Assembly: GCA_038207565.1 (NCBI GenBank)
Contig: JBBQZQ010000020.1
Location: 7,084-71,083, forward strand
Source: JALZAI01 sp038207565
GTDB lineage: Bacteria > Actinomycetota > Actinomycetes > Mycobacteriales > Jatrophihabitantaceae
Reading direction: 5' to 3'
DNA length: 64,000 bases
Both the position numbers and the translations under genes were made by a program. How positions within the stretch are numbered: position 1 is the stretch's first letter; the number at the start of each line of letters is the position of its first letter. A model generated the notes under the pieces. The model did no database searches. It saw nothing but the letters and a program-made list of their open reading frames with translations, and was not told where the DNA came from. Positions 43,898 to 55,366 of the stretch are shown piece by piece.

Positions 43898-44524
43898 TCA
43901 GCTGGGGAGCTTGCCGAGGAGCTTGGTGAGCTGAGTGATTTGCGCCGTCTGGCTCGCGATGATGGACTGCGCCAGCTTCTTCGCCTCGGCGTTCCTCCCG
44001 ATGCGCTGTTCGGTCGTGGCCACGCTGACCGCTCCCCGGTGGTGTCGAATCATCATCATCACCCACATCCGGTCGAAGGCCGCGCCGTCGGCCATGGCGA
44101 GGTCGGTCATCTCGGCGTCGCTCATCATCCCGGTTCCGGAGTGATCCATGCCGCCCATCCCGCCCATACGACTGGTCGATGAGGTGGGAACCGGCTCCTG
44201 CCAGCGGGAAAGCCAGCCGGACATCTGCGTTATCTCGGGGTCTTGCGCTGCCTTGATGTCTCGAGCGAGAGCCTTGATCCCACCGTTGGTGGCCCGGCTC
44301 AGGGCCCTGTCGGCCATCTCCACGGCCTGACGGTGGTGCGGGATCATCGCGGTGGCGAACGTGACGTCAGCGCGGTTGTGAGCGCTCGTCACCGTCGCAT
44401 CAGTGGGCATGCTGGTCATCGTGCTGGAGGGGCGGCTTGCGTTGGGGCTGGAACTGCTGCTGCACGCGGCGAGCACGACAAAGCCGGCAGTCGCCGCGGT
44501 GATGGTGATCAGAAGTCGTTTCAT
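43898..44524 (-). CDS. DUF305 lipoprotein
   Basis: A 208-residue exported protein. The lipobox is LAAC in ITAATAGFVVLAACSSSSSP. Two DUF305 repeats follow, each with a HH pair: DVTFATAMIPHHRQAVEMAD and MWVMMMIRHHRGAVSVATTE. A Met/Gly/His-rich stretch (RMGGMGGMDHSGTGMM) lies between them and could bind copper. DUF305 proteins (ferritin-like bundles) are often linked to copper handling. ATG 44524 is the likely start (GAAGGAAG upstream). It lies 87 bases downstream of the DUF6153 gene, same strand. Confidence 0.9.
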   Translation of the reverse strand: MKRLLITITAATAGFVVLAACSSSSSPNASRPSSTMTSMPTDATVTSAHNRADVTFATAMIPHHRQAVEMADRALSRATNGGIKALARDIKAAQDPEITQMSGWLSRWQEPVPTSSTSRMGGMGGMDHSGTGMMSDAEMTDLAMADGAAFDRMWVMMMIRHHRGAVSVATTEQRIGRNAEAKKLAQSIIASQTAQITQLTKLLGKLPS

Positions 44525-44610
44525 GGGTGCTTCCTTCTCGGAGGTGTGCGAATCGGGACGTGAAAGCAGGGGCCGGGAGACGCCTGGAGGCGGTCCGGCG
44601 ACGGTTGCCG

Positions 44611-45069
44611 TCACGTCCGACTGATGCACAGCCTGATGAGGGAAGGATCCGGTGGAGCACGCGAAGCGCAGCGGCTCAGCCAATCTCGCTCGGTTCCCGG
44701 GCTGGCCGGCTGTGGCGCCGGCCGCCCACTGAGCACCGTGCCCGGCGCGCTGTAGTGCGCGACGCGCAGGGCAGCCATGCAGTGCACGTGGTCCGCTTCA
44801 CACGCGGCCGGGACAGCAGACACGTCCGCGAAATCCGCCGCAGCAAAGGCCGCCGAACCGTGCAGCTGCCCGGCGTGGGTCATCGAGCCTGTCGTCATCG
44901 GTGCTGTCACCAGCTGGCCGGCAGCGCTACCCGAGTGCCCCGCCCGAAGCTCGGCCTGACCAGGCAGTCCGTGCATGGCCAACAACCCACCGATGACCGC
45001 GAGAGCGAACGCGGCGCGCGCCACCCAGCTGCGGTGAATTCGCAGCTGAGCCAGGCCGTGGCCGATCAC
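44611..45069 (-). CDS. DUF6153-family membrane/secreted protein
   Basis: A 152-residue protein. It has one N-terminal membrane segment (WVARAAFALAVIGGLLAMHG) followed by a Gly/Ala/His-rich exterior part with cysteines (ACEADHVHCMAALRVAHY). This is the actinobacterial DUF6153 pattern. In many genomes it precedes a DUF305 gene, as here, suggesting a joint role in metal (probably copper) handling; that is inference. ATG 45069. Confidence 0.75.
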   Translation of the reverse strand: MIGHGLAQLRIHRSWVARAAFALAVIGGLLAMHGLPGQAELRAGHSGSAAGQLVTAPMTTGSMTHAGQLHGSAAFAAADFADVSAVPAACEADHVHCMAALRVAHYSAPGTVLSGRPAPQPASPGTERDWLSRCASRAPPDPSLIRLCISRT

Positions 45070-45437
45070 CTACCGAATATATCCGCACGACCCGGCGTCA
45101 CCACGGAACCGGTTCGTCGCTCGTGAGCTCGTCCCCGCCGTCCCGGTCGCACAGCTCGCAGCGGGAAGGGTGGACGATGTCGACATGGTGATCGGGGACG
45201 CCTCCGACGAGTTCCGCCTATGGGTCGTCCCGCGCGGAGGAGGCCGCTGGGGAGAAAACGACTACGAAAGAAGGCTGCGGCGACGACGGACACCTGAGCT
45301 CGCCTGATCAACACGGAGTAATGCGGGTGCTGGCTCGCGTTGCACCGTGTTGATCACGTGGGTGAGCGTCGCCGCATGGCGCCGCGCCGCTACACGCCCG
45401 CAGACGCACCCATCGCGCAACCGTGACAGGAGTGATA
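45070..45437. other. Intergenic region, one doubtful tiny ORF
   Basis: Divergent region between DUF6153 and the acyl-CoA dehydrogenase. An ATG at 45185 opens a 40-codon frame to 45307 (starts MVIGDASDEFRLWVVPRGGG) with AAGGGTGGA upstream. It matches nothing I know and may be chance. Confidence 0.35.
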
Positions 45438-46595
45438 GTGGACGGCCTCAGCAGCGAGGAAATGCCGCTCGTCGAGTTAGTACGCGATTTCGTCGACCGC
45501 GACGTGCGCCCGGTCGCGCGTGAACTGGAGCACGACAACACCTACCCCGAGCGGTTGATCGAGTTCATGAAAGAGCTCGGCATGTTCGGCCTCGCGATCC
45601 CCGAGCCGTGGGGCGACGGCAGTGTCTCGACGTCCTGTTACGCCGTTATAACCGAAGAATTGGCACGCGGGTGGATGAGCCTAGCCGGCGCAATGGGCGG
45701 GCATACGGTCGTGGCGAAACTGATCCTGGACTACGGCGCCGAGGAGCAGAAGGATCGCTACCTGCCCAAGATGGCCACCGGCGAGATCCGCGCGACCATG
45801 GCTCTCACCGAACCCGGCGGCGGGTCTGATCTACAAGCCATGAGCACCGTTGCCCGCCGCGACGGCGACGAATATGTCATCAACGGCTCGAAGACTTGGA
45901 TCAGCAATGCACGCAAGTCTCAACTGACCGCGTTGCTCTGCAAGACCGATCCGCTGGCCTCGCCCCCGTACAAGGGCATCAGTATCCTTCTCATCGAGAA
46001 GGGTCCGGGTTTCACCGTCTCGCGAGACCTGCCCAAGCTGGGTTACAAGGGCGTCGAGAGCTGCGAGCTCTCCTTCGACGACTATCGGGTCCCGACGTCA
46101 TCCCTGCTCGGCATGAGCGAGGGCGCCGGTTTCGGGCAGATGATGCGCGGCCTCGAAGTCGGGCGCATCCAGGTGGCGTCGCGGGCGGTAGGTGTCGGAC
46201 GCGCCGCGCTGGAGGACGCGCTGCAGTACGCGCAAGACCGGCACAGCTTCGGCAAGCCGATCTGGCAGCACCAGTCGATCGGGAACTATCTCGCCGACAT
46301 GGCCATGAAGTTGACGGCCGCCCGACAACTGGTCCTTTACGCAGCAAGGCGTTATGACTCGGGCCAGCGAGCCGACATGGAGGCCGGCATGGCGAAGGTG
46401 TTCGCGTCGGAGGCAGCGATGCAGATCTGCCTTGATGCGATGCGCATTCACGGCGGCTACGGGTATTCGACGGAGTTCGACATCGAGCGCTATTTCCGCG
46501 ACGCGCCGTTGATGATCGTCGGGGAAGGGACGAACGAGGTTCAGCGCAACGTCATCGCGCGGCAGCTCGTAGAGCGCAACTCGGTCGCACCGTAA
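45438..46595 (+). CDS. Acyl-CoA dehydrogenase
   Basis: A 385-residue flavoenzyme. GTG 45438 is chosen because AGGAG ends 5 bases before it. Family blocks in order are PLVELVRDFVDRDVRPVARE, ATMALTEPGGGSDLQAMST, ISNARKSQ, SCELSFDDYRVP, GRIQVASRAVGVGRAAL, YAQDRHSFGKPIWQHQSIGN, and the C-terminal MRIHGGYGYSTEFDIERYFR with a Glu in GEGTNEVQRNVIARQL. It introduces the C2-C3 double bond in an acyl-CoA with FAD; chain length or branching cannot be read. It stands alone. Confidence 0.93.
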   Translation: MDGLSSEEMPLVELVRDFVDRDVRPVARELEHDNTYPERLIEFMKELGMFGLAIPEPWGDGSVSTSCYAVITEELARGWMSLAGAMGGHTVVAKLILDYGAEEQKDRYLPKMATGEIRATMALTEPGGGSDLQAMSTVARRDGDEYVINGSKTWISNARKSQLTALLCKTDPLASPPYKGISILLIEKGPGFTVSRDLPKLGYKGVESCELSFDDYRVPTSSLLGMSEGAGFGQMMRGLEVGRIQVASRAVGVGRAALEDALQYAQDRHSFGKPIWQHQSIGNYLADMAMKLTAARQLVLYAARRYDSGQRADMEAGMAKVFASEAAMQICLDAMRIHGGYGYSTEFDIERYFRDAPLMIVGEGTNEVQRNVIARQLVERNSVAP

Positions 46596-46755
46596 CGTTC
46601 ACCGGCGCACGGCCGCTGCCCGGCAATCAGCATGTTGTTGTCGGCGAGGACAGTTGTGAATTGCGCGGCCGGTCAGCACAATTCGGGGCGAGCCTACGAT
46701 CGTGGCGGGCAGCCGCGATCTGACAAACGTAGCGGCAGCCTGGTCAGGCCGGTAT

Positions 46756-48003
46756 TTATCCGCGACGCCGATCCCGCGCTGATCTGCTGACGGCAAGCAG
46801 GCCGCCGAAGGCAAGGAGCATCCACGCTGCGAGATAGACGAAGGCGGCTGTTGGTGAAACGGTGGTCCAGATCAAGCCTGCGATCGCGCTCGCAGCGAGA
46901 TTGCCCAGCGACTGAATTGTGGCGAGCATGCCAAATGCCGAGCCGCGAAACTCGACCGGCGCGAGGCCGGCAACGGCCGCGTGCTGCGCAGTCTCAACAC
47001 AGCCAATCGCCACACCTGCCGCGATGAAAGGGAACGCGAGATAGGCCAGGGACGTGCTGTTCACCGTGAAACCCAGGTAGGCGAGCCCGAACAGGCTTAC
47101 TCCGAGCATCAGTACGCGGAGCGGGCCACGCACGCCGAGACGATCGCCCAGGCGCCCAGCGGGTATCGACGCGAACGTGGCGGCGATGTTGTATCCGACA
47201 TACAGCGTGATGGCCAATTCAGCGGCAATTCGCGTGCCGTGGCCCGGTGCGAGCAGAGTCGACGCTCGGAGGATGAGCAAGGTGGCGGCGACATTGCCGA
47301 ACTCGAACGCCCCGCTCGCCAGCAGCATCCGCCCAAGGTCACCGCGCAGAACCGGCCGCACGCGGAAACGCAACGGTTGCCGGTCACGCGGTTCAGGTCG
47401 CTTCGTCTGGGTGATCGCGTAGACGATGGCCAGCGCGGCCAGCAGCCCCGGGATCACGGACAATCCGATTGCCCACCGCACACCGAGCACAGCGACGAGA
47501 CCCAACGCCAACAGCGGGCCGAAGATGGCGCCCAAGTTGTCCATGGCACGCTCGAACCCGTACGCGCGTCCATACACAGTGGGCGCGACGAGGTCCGCGA
47601 GCAGGGCATTGCGAGCCGGTACTCGCAGACCTCGAGCTGCCCAGGCTCCTGCGCGCAGGACGCCGACCTGCCATACGGACGTCGCAACGCCCGTCAACGC
47701 GGCCAGCACCGCCGTAGAGGTGTAGCCACCCACCGCGACTTTCTGGCGACGCACCGGGTCATCGGCCAACGCGCCACCGCCGAACCTCGCCGCACCCGCC
47801 AAGCCGTCGGAGATGCCCTCGATCAGCCCGAGAAGCGCCGCCGGAGCCCCGAGGGTCGACGTGAGCAGACTCGGCAGCAGCGCCGTTGGTACTTCGTGAC
47901 CGACGTCCGCGAGGAAGCTGGCCGTGCCGATACCGGCGACACCGCTGGTCAGCCATCGATCGTCAGAATCCGGATCTCCGGAGGTTGCATCATCGCCCGG
48001 CAC
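46756..48003 (-). CDS. MFS transporter
   Basis: A 415-residue protein with twelve membrane helices. Helix 1 follows WLTSGVAGIGTASFLADVGH. The loop 2-3 region contains 'FGGGALADDPVRRQKVAVGG', a variant of the MFS motif A. 'AWAARGLRVPARNALLADLV' and 'YGFERAMDNLGAIFGPLLAL' resemble a branch of actinobacterial MFS proteins with an unknown substrate, often called permease or tetracycline-resistance-like. ATG 48003. It is alone on this strand; it converges with the acyl-CoA dehydrogenase. Confidence 0.88.
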   Translation of the reverse strand: MPGDDATSGDPDSDDRWLTSGVAGIGTASFLADVGHEVPTALLPSLLTSTLGAPAALLGLIEGISDGLAGAARFGGGALADDPVRRQKVAVGGYTSTAVLAALTGVATSVWQVGVLRAGAWAARGLRVPARNALLADLVAPTVYGRAYGFERAMDNLGAIFGPLLALGLVAVLGVRWAIGLSVIPGLLAALAIVYAITQTKRPEPRDRQPLRFRVRPVLRGDLGRMLLASGAFEFGNVAATLLILRASTLLAPGHGTRIAAELAITLYVGYNIAATFASIPAGRLGDRLGVRGPLRVLMLGVSLFGLAYLGFTVNSTSLAYLAFPFIAAGVAIGCVETAQHAAVAGLAPVEFRGSAFGMLATIQSLGNLAASAIAGLIWTTVSPTAAFVYLAAWMLLAFGGLLAVSRSARDRRRG

Positions 48004-48606
48004 GAGCGGCAGCCTGCCAGCTCAGGCGGACGCGACGTACCTGGCGGTCGCACACCGCGCGACATCAGGACATCCGCACGGGGGTGAGGCCGCGCGGCGG
48101 GACGGCGGCGTGGCCGTGTCAGCGGGCCTTGCGCCCGGGCGACGATCTTGCCGAACGACCGAACTGAGTCAACCACTCGCGCCGAGTGCACTAGCAGCAG
48201 TATGCGATGAAGAAGGCGACGAGATTGTCGGATCGATCTCCCGCGCGCTCGCGGCCGAAGACAGGCGATCAGGAGTTTCCTGCGACCCGGAGCGGGACGT
48301 CGATGCGCGAGCGGAGCTCGTCGATGACGTGCCGAACGTCTCGACCATGACGACGCCGTTCTCGGGATTGCCAAGGCGACACCTGACGGATGTGTGTCGG
48401 TTGATTCTGGACACTCGTCAACCCTTTCGGTCCGGGCAGTGCGAACGGGAGCGTTCGGCGGCGGCGTCGGTCGACCGCGTTCACGTGAACGCGCTCCCGG
48501 GGCGCGACGGTGCGCAGACCCCAGTGCCGCGCCAGGCAACGTTTGCGCGCTGGCCGCCTCACGCAACGTTCGATCCGAGAATCCGGTTCGCCGCGTTCCA
48601 GATCGG
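48004..48606. other. 600-base region with no recognised gene
   Basis: This stretch lies upstream of the MFS gene and downstream of the UvrA-like gene, both on the minus strand. Open frames exist on both strands but none has a family resemblance or clear start. Promoter sequences for the MFS gene should lie near 48004-48100. Confidence 0.45.
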
Positions 48607-50997
<2,391 letters not shown>

Positions 50998-51164
50998 CGT
51001 GCCTCCATCTGTCGGGCGGAGCTGCCTTCGCGGTCTCCGTCGGCGTCGGCCAGTGGCGCCTCTGCGCCCCGGCTACGCGGGTGCCCTTCGCACGCGGGGT
51101 CGAGCCGGTGCGCGCGGCCGAACCGGTCACCCGCGAGGACGCTGAGCGGTGCAGGGGTCGGCTC

Positions 51165-51521
51165 TCAGCGGTCCTGAAGCAGCCCGAGGACGTTGCCATC
51201 GGGGTCGGTGACGGTCGCCACCAGGCGGCCGCCACCGACGTCGTGCGCGGGCTCCTTCACGATGGCACCTGCGGCGGTCACCTCGGCCAGCTTCGCCTCG
51301 ATGTCGGGCACGTGCCAGTAGGCCACCGGCGAGGTCATGCCCTGCGGCCCACCGCCCGGCACCAGCCCGATGTGCTGGCCTGCGGCCTCAAAGCCGACGT
51401 AATAGGACTCGTCGGTCTGCGGCGGGACGCCGAGCAGGGCGGCGTACACGTCCTTGGCCGACGCCAGGTCGGTAACGGGATGCAGCACGGTCTTGATTCC
51501 CTGGGTGGTGGAGCCGATCAT
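51165..51521 (-). CDS. VOC (glyoxalase/bleomycin-resistance fold) protein
   Basis: A 118-residue protein from ATG 51521 (MIGSTTQGIKTVLHPVTDLA). It shows the beta-alpha-beta-beta-beta pattern of the VOC family: a VLHPVTDLASAKDVYAALLG opening, YYVGFEAAGQHIGLVPGG, then VAYWHVPDIEAKLAEVTAAG and VTDPDGNVLGLLQ. One His and the C-terminal acid could bind a metal, but a full ligand set is not clear. Substrate unknown. It lies about 170 bases beyond the UvrA-like start on the same strand. Confidence 0.85.
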   Translation of the reverse strand: MIGSTTQGIKTVLHPVTDLASAKDVYAALLGVPPQTDESYYVGFEAAGQHIGLVPGGGPQGMTSPVAYWHVPDIEAKLAEVTAAGAIVKEPAHDVGGGRLVATVTDPDGNVLGLLQDR

Positions 51522-52032
51522 ATTCACGCCTGAAGTCGTGGGTCTGGCGGGGATGGCCTGGCTCGAAAGACGACCGGGAAGTCCGGAAATCGGCAGCCCG
51601 ATTGATCGGATGGCGATTTCGCCGTTGGCCGTTCGTCTCAACCGGGCTTCCTTAACACCTCGACTGCCGGCCGACCTCTGGGCGGTCGCGACAGAAGGCC
51701 AGGGATGCGCCCGGATTTTCGTGGCGGGAGGAAGCTCGCGTGGATGGTCATGCCCATGGCGGTCACGCTAGCTGCGGCTCGGGAGTCTGCGCTTCTCGAT
51801 TCCTGATCGGTCTGGTCACCTGTATCGCGACGTAGGACGGCATACCCTCCGCTGCGCGTCGCCTGGCGCCGGCAGGTGCTGGGTTGCTGAGAGTGTCCAC
51901 CTGTCCCCGCAAGATACCCGCGTCCGCACTGAGGACTACGAAGCCTCAGACGGCGCAACGGCCCACCGAGCGGACGACGTTGGAACCGGCGGCGCGGTCG
52001 GCGCTGCCAACGGCGACCCAGGTTGCATCGGT

Positions 52033-52190
52033 CCCGTTCGCCGGCTTCGACGACGCGGTCGTGTCGCCGTAAGCCAGGGCGGTCACGACTGGGGACATCG
52101 CCGATCACCTCGCGGACATCTATGGCACCGACGTGTCGCGAGCGCTGGTGCCGTCCGTGATCGACGTGGTCGTGGCCGGGATGACGACGG
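52033..52190 (+). pseudogene. IS256-family transposase relic (central part)
   Basis: The reading PFAGFDDAVVSP, stop, ARAVTTGDIADHLADIYGTD, VSRALVPSVIDVVVAGMT follows the middle of IS256 transposases ('f.GfDdKVisLYArGmttrdI..hLaeiYG.dvSr..vsrvTd.v..dm'). An in-frame stop replaces the Leu-Tyr. Only about 50 codons remain. 51522-52032 upstream of it holds no gene that I recognise. Confidence 0.7.
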
Positions 52191-52370
52191 CAGTCACGCT
52201 GCTTGATCCGGGGCGCGCGCTGCGCAACGGCTCTGCGCCGGTGCGCATATCAACTCTTAACAGACCGCGCGGTGGGGGCTTCACGTGGCAGCGGTGGACT
52301 GGGTTCATGCACGTCAGTGAGCCCTGTACAAGCAGAGTCCATCGTCGGTTGAGTAATCGAGGAGTTCGAA

Positions 52371-53324
52371 ATGATTGAGGCCACCGGATTGACAAAACGC
52401 TATGGCGACAAGACTGCTGTTGATGACATGAGTTTCACGGTCCGACCCGGGATGGTCACCGGGTTCCTGGGGCCGAACGGTTCGGGCAAGTCCACGACGA
52501 TGCGGATGATCCTGGGGCTGGACGCCCCCACGTCGGGCACGGTCAGCGTTAATGGCCGCAACTACGCTGACTTGCAAGCACCGTTGCATGAGGTCGGCGC
52601 TCTGCTGGAGGCCCGCGCGGTGCACACGAGCCGCTCGGCGACCAACCACTTACGAGCCATGGCCGCCACCACCGGCATCAGCCGGGCCCGAGTGGAGGAC
52701 GTGATCGATCTGGTCGGACTGCGGGAGGTGGCCACCAAACGCGCGGGGGCGTTCTCCCTGGGTATGGGGCAACGCCTTGGGATTGCCTCGGCGTTGCTGG
52801 GCGACCCGGACACAGTGATGCTTGACGAGCCGGTCAACGGCCTGGACCCTGACGGCATCCTGTGGATCCGCACCCTGCTGCGCAACCTGGCCGCCGAGGG
52901 CCGCACGGTGTTCTTGTCTTCGCACATGATGAGCGAGATGGAACTGACCGCGGACCACCTCATCGTCATCGGCCGCGGTCGGCTGGTCCGCGACATCTCC
53001 ATGAGCGACTTCATCGCCGAGGCGTCCGCGAAATCGGTGTACGTCCGCTCACCGCAAGCCACCGAGCTACGCGATCTGCTGCTCGGCCCGGACGTGACGG
53101 TGACCAGCGCGCAGCGAGGCAGTCTCAGCGTCAGGGGTCTCAGCACCGATGAGATCGGCGCACGCGCCGCCGCCGCCGCGATCACCCTGGCTGAGCTGTC
53201 ACCGGTGATGGCATCGCTGGAAGAGGCATTCATGGCCATCACCAAAGACGCGGTCGAGTATCGCGCTACCGGACGGTTCACCGAACCATCCACCAACATC
53301 GACCTGAGCAGGAGTGCAGCATGA
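52371..53324 (+). CDS. ABC transporter ATP-binding protein (ABC-2 exporter type)
   Basis: A 317-residue ATPase. Walker A is GPNGSGKSTTMRM, the signature is FSLGMGQRLGIAS, Walker B is TVMLDEPVNGLD, and the switch His is in SSHMM. Residues 220-317 are a C-terminal extension as in BcrA/DrrA-like exporters of peptides or antibiotics. ATG 52371. The stop overlaps the permease start (ATGA). Probably exports a hydrophobic compound or acts in self-protection; substrate unknown. Confidence 0.92.
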   Translation: MIEATGLTKRYGDKTAVDDMSFTVRPGMVTGFLGPNGSGKSTTMRMILGLDAPTSGTVSVNGRNYADLQAPLHEVGALLEARAVHTSRSATNHLRAMAATTGISRARVEDVIDLVGLREVATKRAGAFSLGMGQRLGIASALLGDPDTVMLDEPVNGLDPDGILWIRTLLRNLAAEGRTVFLSSHMMSEMELTADHLIVIGRGRLVRDISMSDFIAEASAKSVYVRSPQATELRDLLLGPDVTVTSAQRGSLSVRGLSTDEIGARAAAAAITLAELSPVMASLEEAFMAITKDAVEYRATGRFTEPSTNIDLSRSAA

Positions 53325-54139
53325 ACGCCGACACCCTCACCCGACCTCCGGAAACTCGGCAGAGCGCGCCCCGCGGAAGGGTCACCTTCGCCGGGGCGGC
53401 CGCATCGGAGTGGATCAAATTCCGCACCCTGCGCTCCAGCTGGTTCACGCTGTCCGCGGGCCTGCTCGGCTTCTTCGCGATCAGCCTGATCATCGCCTAC
53501 ACCACCGGCAGCACCAGCCACGTCCTGGCCCCCGAAGACGCCGCCGCCTCAGGCACCTCGCAGGGCTACCTGCTCGCCGAGCTGCTGATCGGCGTCCTCG
53601 GAGTGCTGTTCGTGTCCGGTGAGTACGGCACCGGCATGATCCGCTCCACCCTGGCCGCGGTCCCCAAACGCTTACCCGTCCTCTACGCCAAGGCCGTGGT
53701 CTTCGGCGGCGTCGTCCTGGGCTCCACCCTGCTCGTCTCGGTCATCTCCTTCCTCAGCTCCCAAGCGTTGCTGGACCACTACCATCGCGGGCATTCGATC
53801 ACTGACCCCACCGCAGTGCGCGTGGTCGTCGGCGCCGGCATCTACCTCACCCTGGTGGGGTTGCTGGGCAGCGCGTTGGGCTGGATCGTGCGCACCACCG
53901 CCGGCGGCATCTCCGCACTGGTCGGGGTACTGCTCGTGCTGCCGGTCATCCTGCAGTTGACCGGCACTTGGGGCCAGTCGATCGGGCAGTTCCTGCCCAG
54001 CGCTGCCGGCGGCTCATTGCTCACCAGCGTCCGCGCCAGCCACACCTTGGCGCCGTGGACCGGGCTGGGAGTCATGGCGCTGTGGGTCACGGCCGCTCTC
54101 ATCTTCGCCGGATGGCGGCTGTGCCACCGAGACGCCTGA
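53321..54139 (+). CDS. ABC-2 type permease
   Basis: A 272-residue protein with six membrane segments. It starts with a 30-residue cytoplasmic tail, then FTLSAGLLGFFAISLIIAYT, YLLAELLIGVLGVLFVSGEY, VFGGVVLGSTLLVSVISFL, LTLVGLLGSALGWIVRTTAG, GISALVGVLLVLPVILQL and TGLGVMALWVTAALIFAGW. 'SGEYGTGMIRSTLAAVPKR' is the intracellular coupling segment typical of ABC-2 permeases. It pairs with the ATPase upstream. Confidence 0.92.
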   Translation: MNADTLTRPPETRQSAPRGRVTFAGAAASEWIKFRTLRSSWFTLSAGLLGFFAISLIIAYTTGSTSHVLAPEDAAASGTSQGYLLAELLIGVLGVLFVSGEYGTGMIRSTLAAVPKRLPVLYAKAVVFGGVVLGSTLLVSVISFLSSQALLDHYHRGHSITDPTAVRVVVGAGIYLTLVGLLGSALGWIVRTTAGGISALVGVLLVLPVILQLTGTWGQSIGQFLPSAAGGSLLTSVRASHTLAPWTGLGVMALWVTAALIFAGWRLCHRDA

Positions 54140-54238
54140 CCGGCACATGCAAGCTTCATAGTGCGCGATCGGTCGCCTTCACGGTCGGCGGGTGCACTGG
54201 AGCTATGGACATCTTCGCTGACGTCGGCAGGTGAGGTG

Positions 54239-54880
54239 ATGATCTCGACGTGGATCACCCATCTGCTGCAGAGCTATGGCTACTACGCGGTATTCGCGCT
54301 GATCGCTTTGGAAAGCCTGGGCATCCCGCTGCCGGGTGAGTCCTCGCTGATCGCCGCAGCGCTGTATGCGGGCACCACCCACCACCTCAACATCGCTGTG
54401 CTGGCCGGGGTCGCGGGCGCCGCGGCGATCATCGGCGACAACGCCGGATATTGGATCGGCAAGACCGGCGGCCAGCGCTTGGCCGAGCGCTACGGGCATT
54501 ACGTCCGCCTGGACCACGCGAAGTTGAAAGTCGGGCGGTATCTGTTCGCCCGCCACGGCGCCAAAGTCGTGTTCTTCGGACGATTCGTGGCCGTGCTCCG
54601 CACTTACGCCGCGTTCTTCGCCGGACTCAGCAAAATGCGCTGGTCCCGGTTCCTCGTCGCCAACGCCGCTGGTGGCGTGTTGTGGGTGAGCGTGTACGCC
54701 GTCGGCGCTTACGCCCTGGGTAGCGCCGCGTCCGGTATCGGGAGCACCATCAGCATCATCGGCGCGGCCGCCACCGGCGTCCTCTCACTTGCCATGATCG
54801 TGATGGTCCGGCGATCGCTGCGCGCTATGGAGCGACGAGCCGACGCGGCCTTTCCGACAACGTCCCCGAGCCTGGTCTAA
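54239..54880 (+). CDS. DedA-family membrane protein
   Basis: A 213-residue protein with the DedA/SNARE-associated fold: YGYYAVFALIALESLGIPLP (with the ESxGxPLPGE motif), GDNAGYWIGKTGGQRLAERY, then FFGRFVAVLRTYAAFFAGLS and membrane segments to the C-terminus. The FGRF...R pattern is conserved. DedA proteins are proposed lipid scramblases or transporters for undecaprenyl phosphate. ATG 54239. It lies 100 bases after the permease, so it may be cotranscribed. Confidence 0.92.
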   Translation: MISTWITHLLQSYGYYAVFALIALESLGIPLPGESSLIAAALYAGTTHHLNIAVLAGVAGAAAIIGDNAGYWIGKTGGQRLAERYGHYVRLDHAKLKVGRYLFARHGAKVVFFGRFVAVLRTYAAFFAGLSKMRWSRFLVANAAGGVLWVSVYAVGAYALGSAASGIGSTISIIGAAATGVLSLAMIVMVRRSLRAMERRADAAFPTTSPSLV

Positions 54881-54964
54881 TCCACTCCACGTCATGAACC
54901 ACACCTCGCCGCCGCCCTAGGCACCTGAGGCACCGACCCCAGACACAACAACTGATGGACAATC

Positions 54965-55366
54965 ATGACCGTACCTATTCGGCCCGCGCCCGACCTTGCC
55001 GCGCTCATCGGGGCGGGGCTGCTGGACCCCGCCCGCACTGCAGTCACGTTGCGCACCGAAGCGATGTGGCTGATGCCGGTCACCGGCGCCAATAGAGTGG
55101 TGGGCGGTGGCGGACGGAGCCATCCTGACGGCACCATGACCCGTACGGTGATCGTCGACGCCGCCTCGTGGGACACCGGCAACTCCGAACGCGATCACCG
55201 CCTGCGCTCGGTCGATTTCCTCGACACCCGCCGTTTGGCGGTCGTGACCGCTGAGCTCGAGCTGAACCGCGGCGCCTGGGGTGTCAGGAGCACTGCGATG
55301 GGTGCCGCGCTCACCATCGGTGTCCATCTCAGCGTGCACTTCGACAAGGAGTCAGCGCCACGATGA
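54965..55366 (+). CDS. YceI-like protein, short form
   Basis: A 133-residue protein that resembles part of a YceI lipocalin-like fold: AGLLDPARTAVTLRTEAMWL, then VIVDAASWDTGNSERDHRLR, SVDFLDTRRLAVVTAELEL. The last is close to YceI 'dtgn..RD.HLrs.dFld....p...f'. YceI proteins bind polyisoprenoids and are usually 170-200 residues long; this one lacks part of the barrel and has no obvious signal peptide, so it may be truncated or divergent. Its stop overlaps the histidine kinase start (ATGA). Confidence 0.7.
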   Translation: MTVPIRPAPDLAALIGAGLLDPARTAVTLRTEAMWLMPVTGANRVVGGGGRSHPDGTMTRTVIVDAASWDTGNSERDHRLRSVDFLDTRRLAVVTAELELNRGAWGVRSTAMGAALTIGVHLSVHFDKESAPR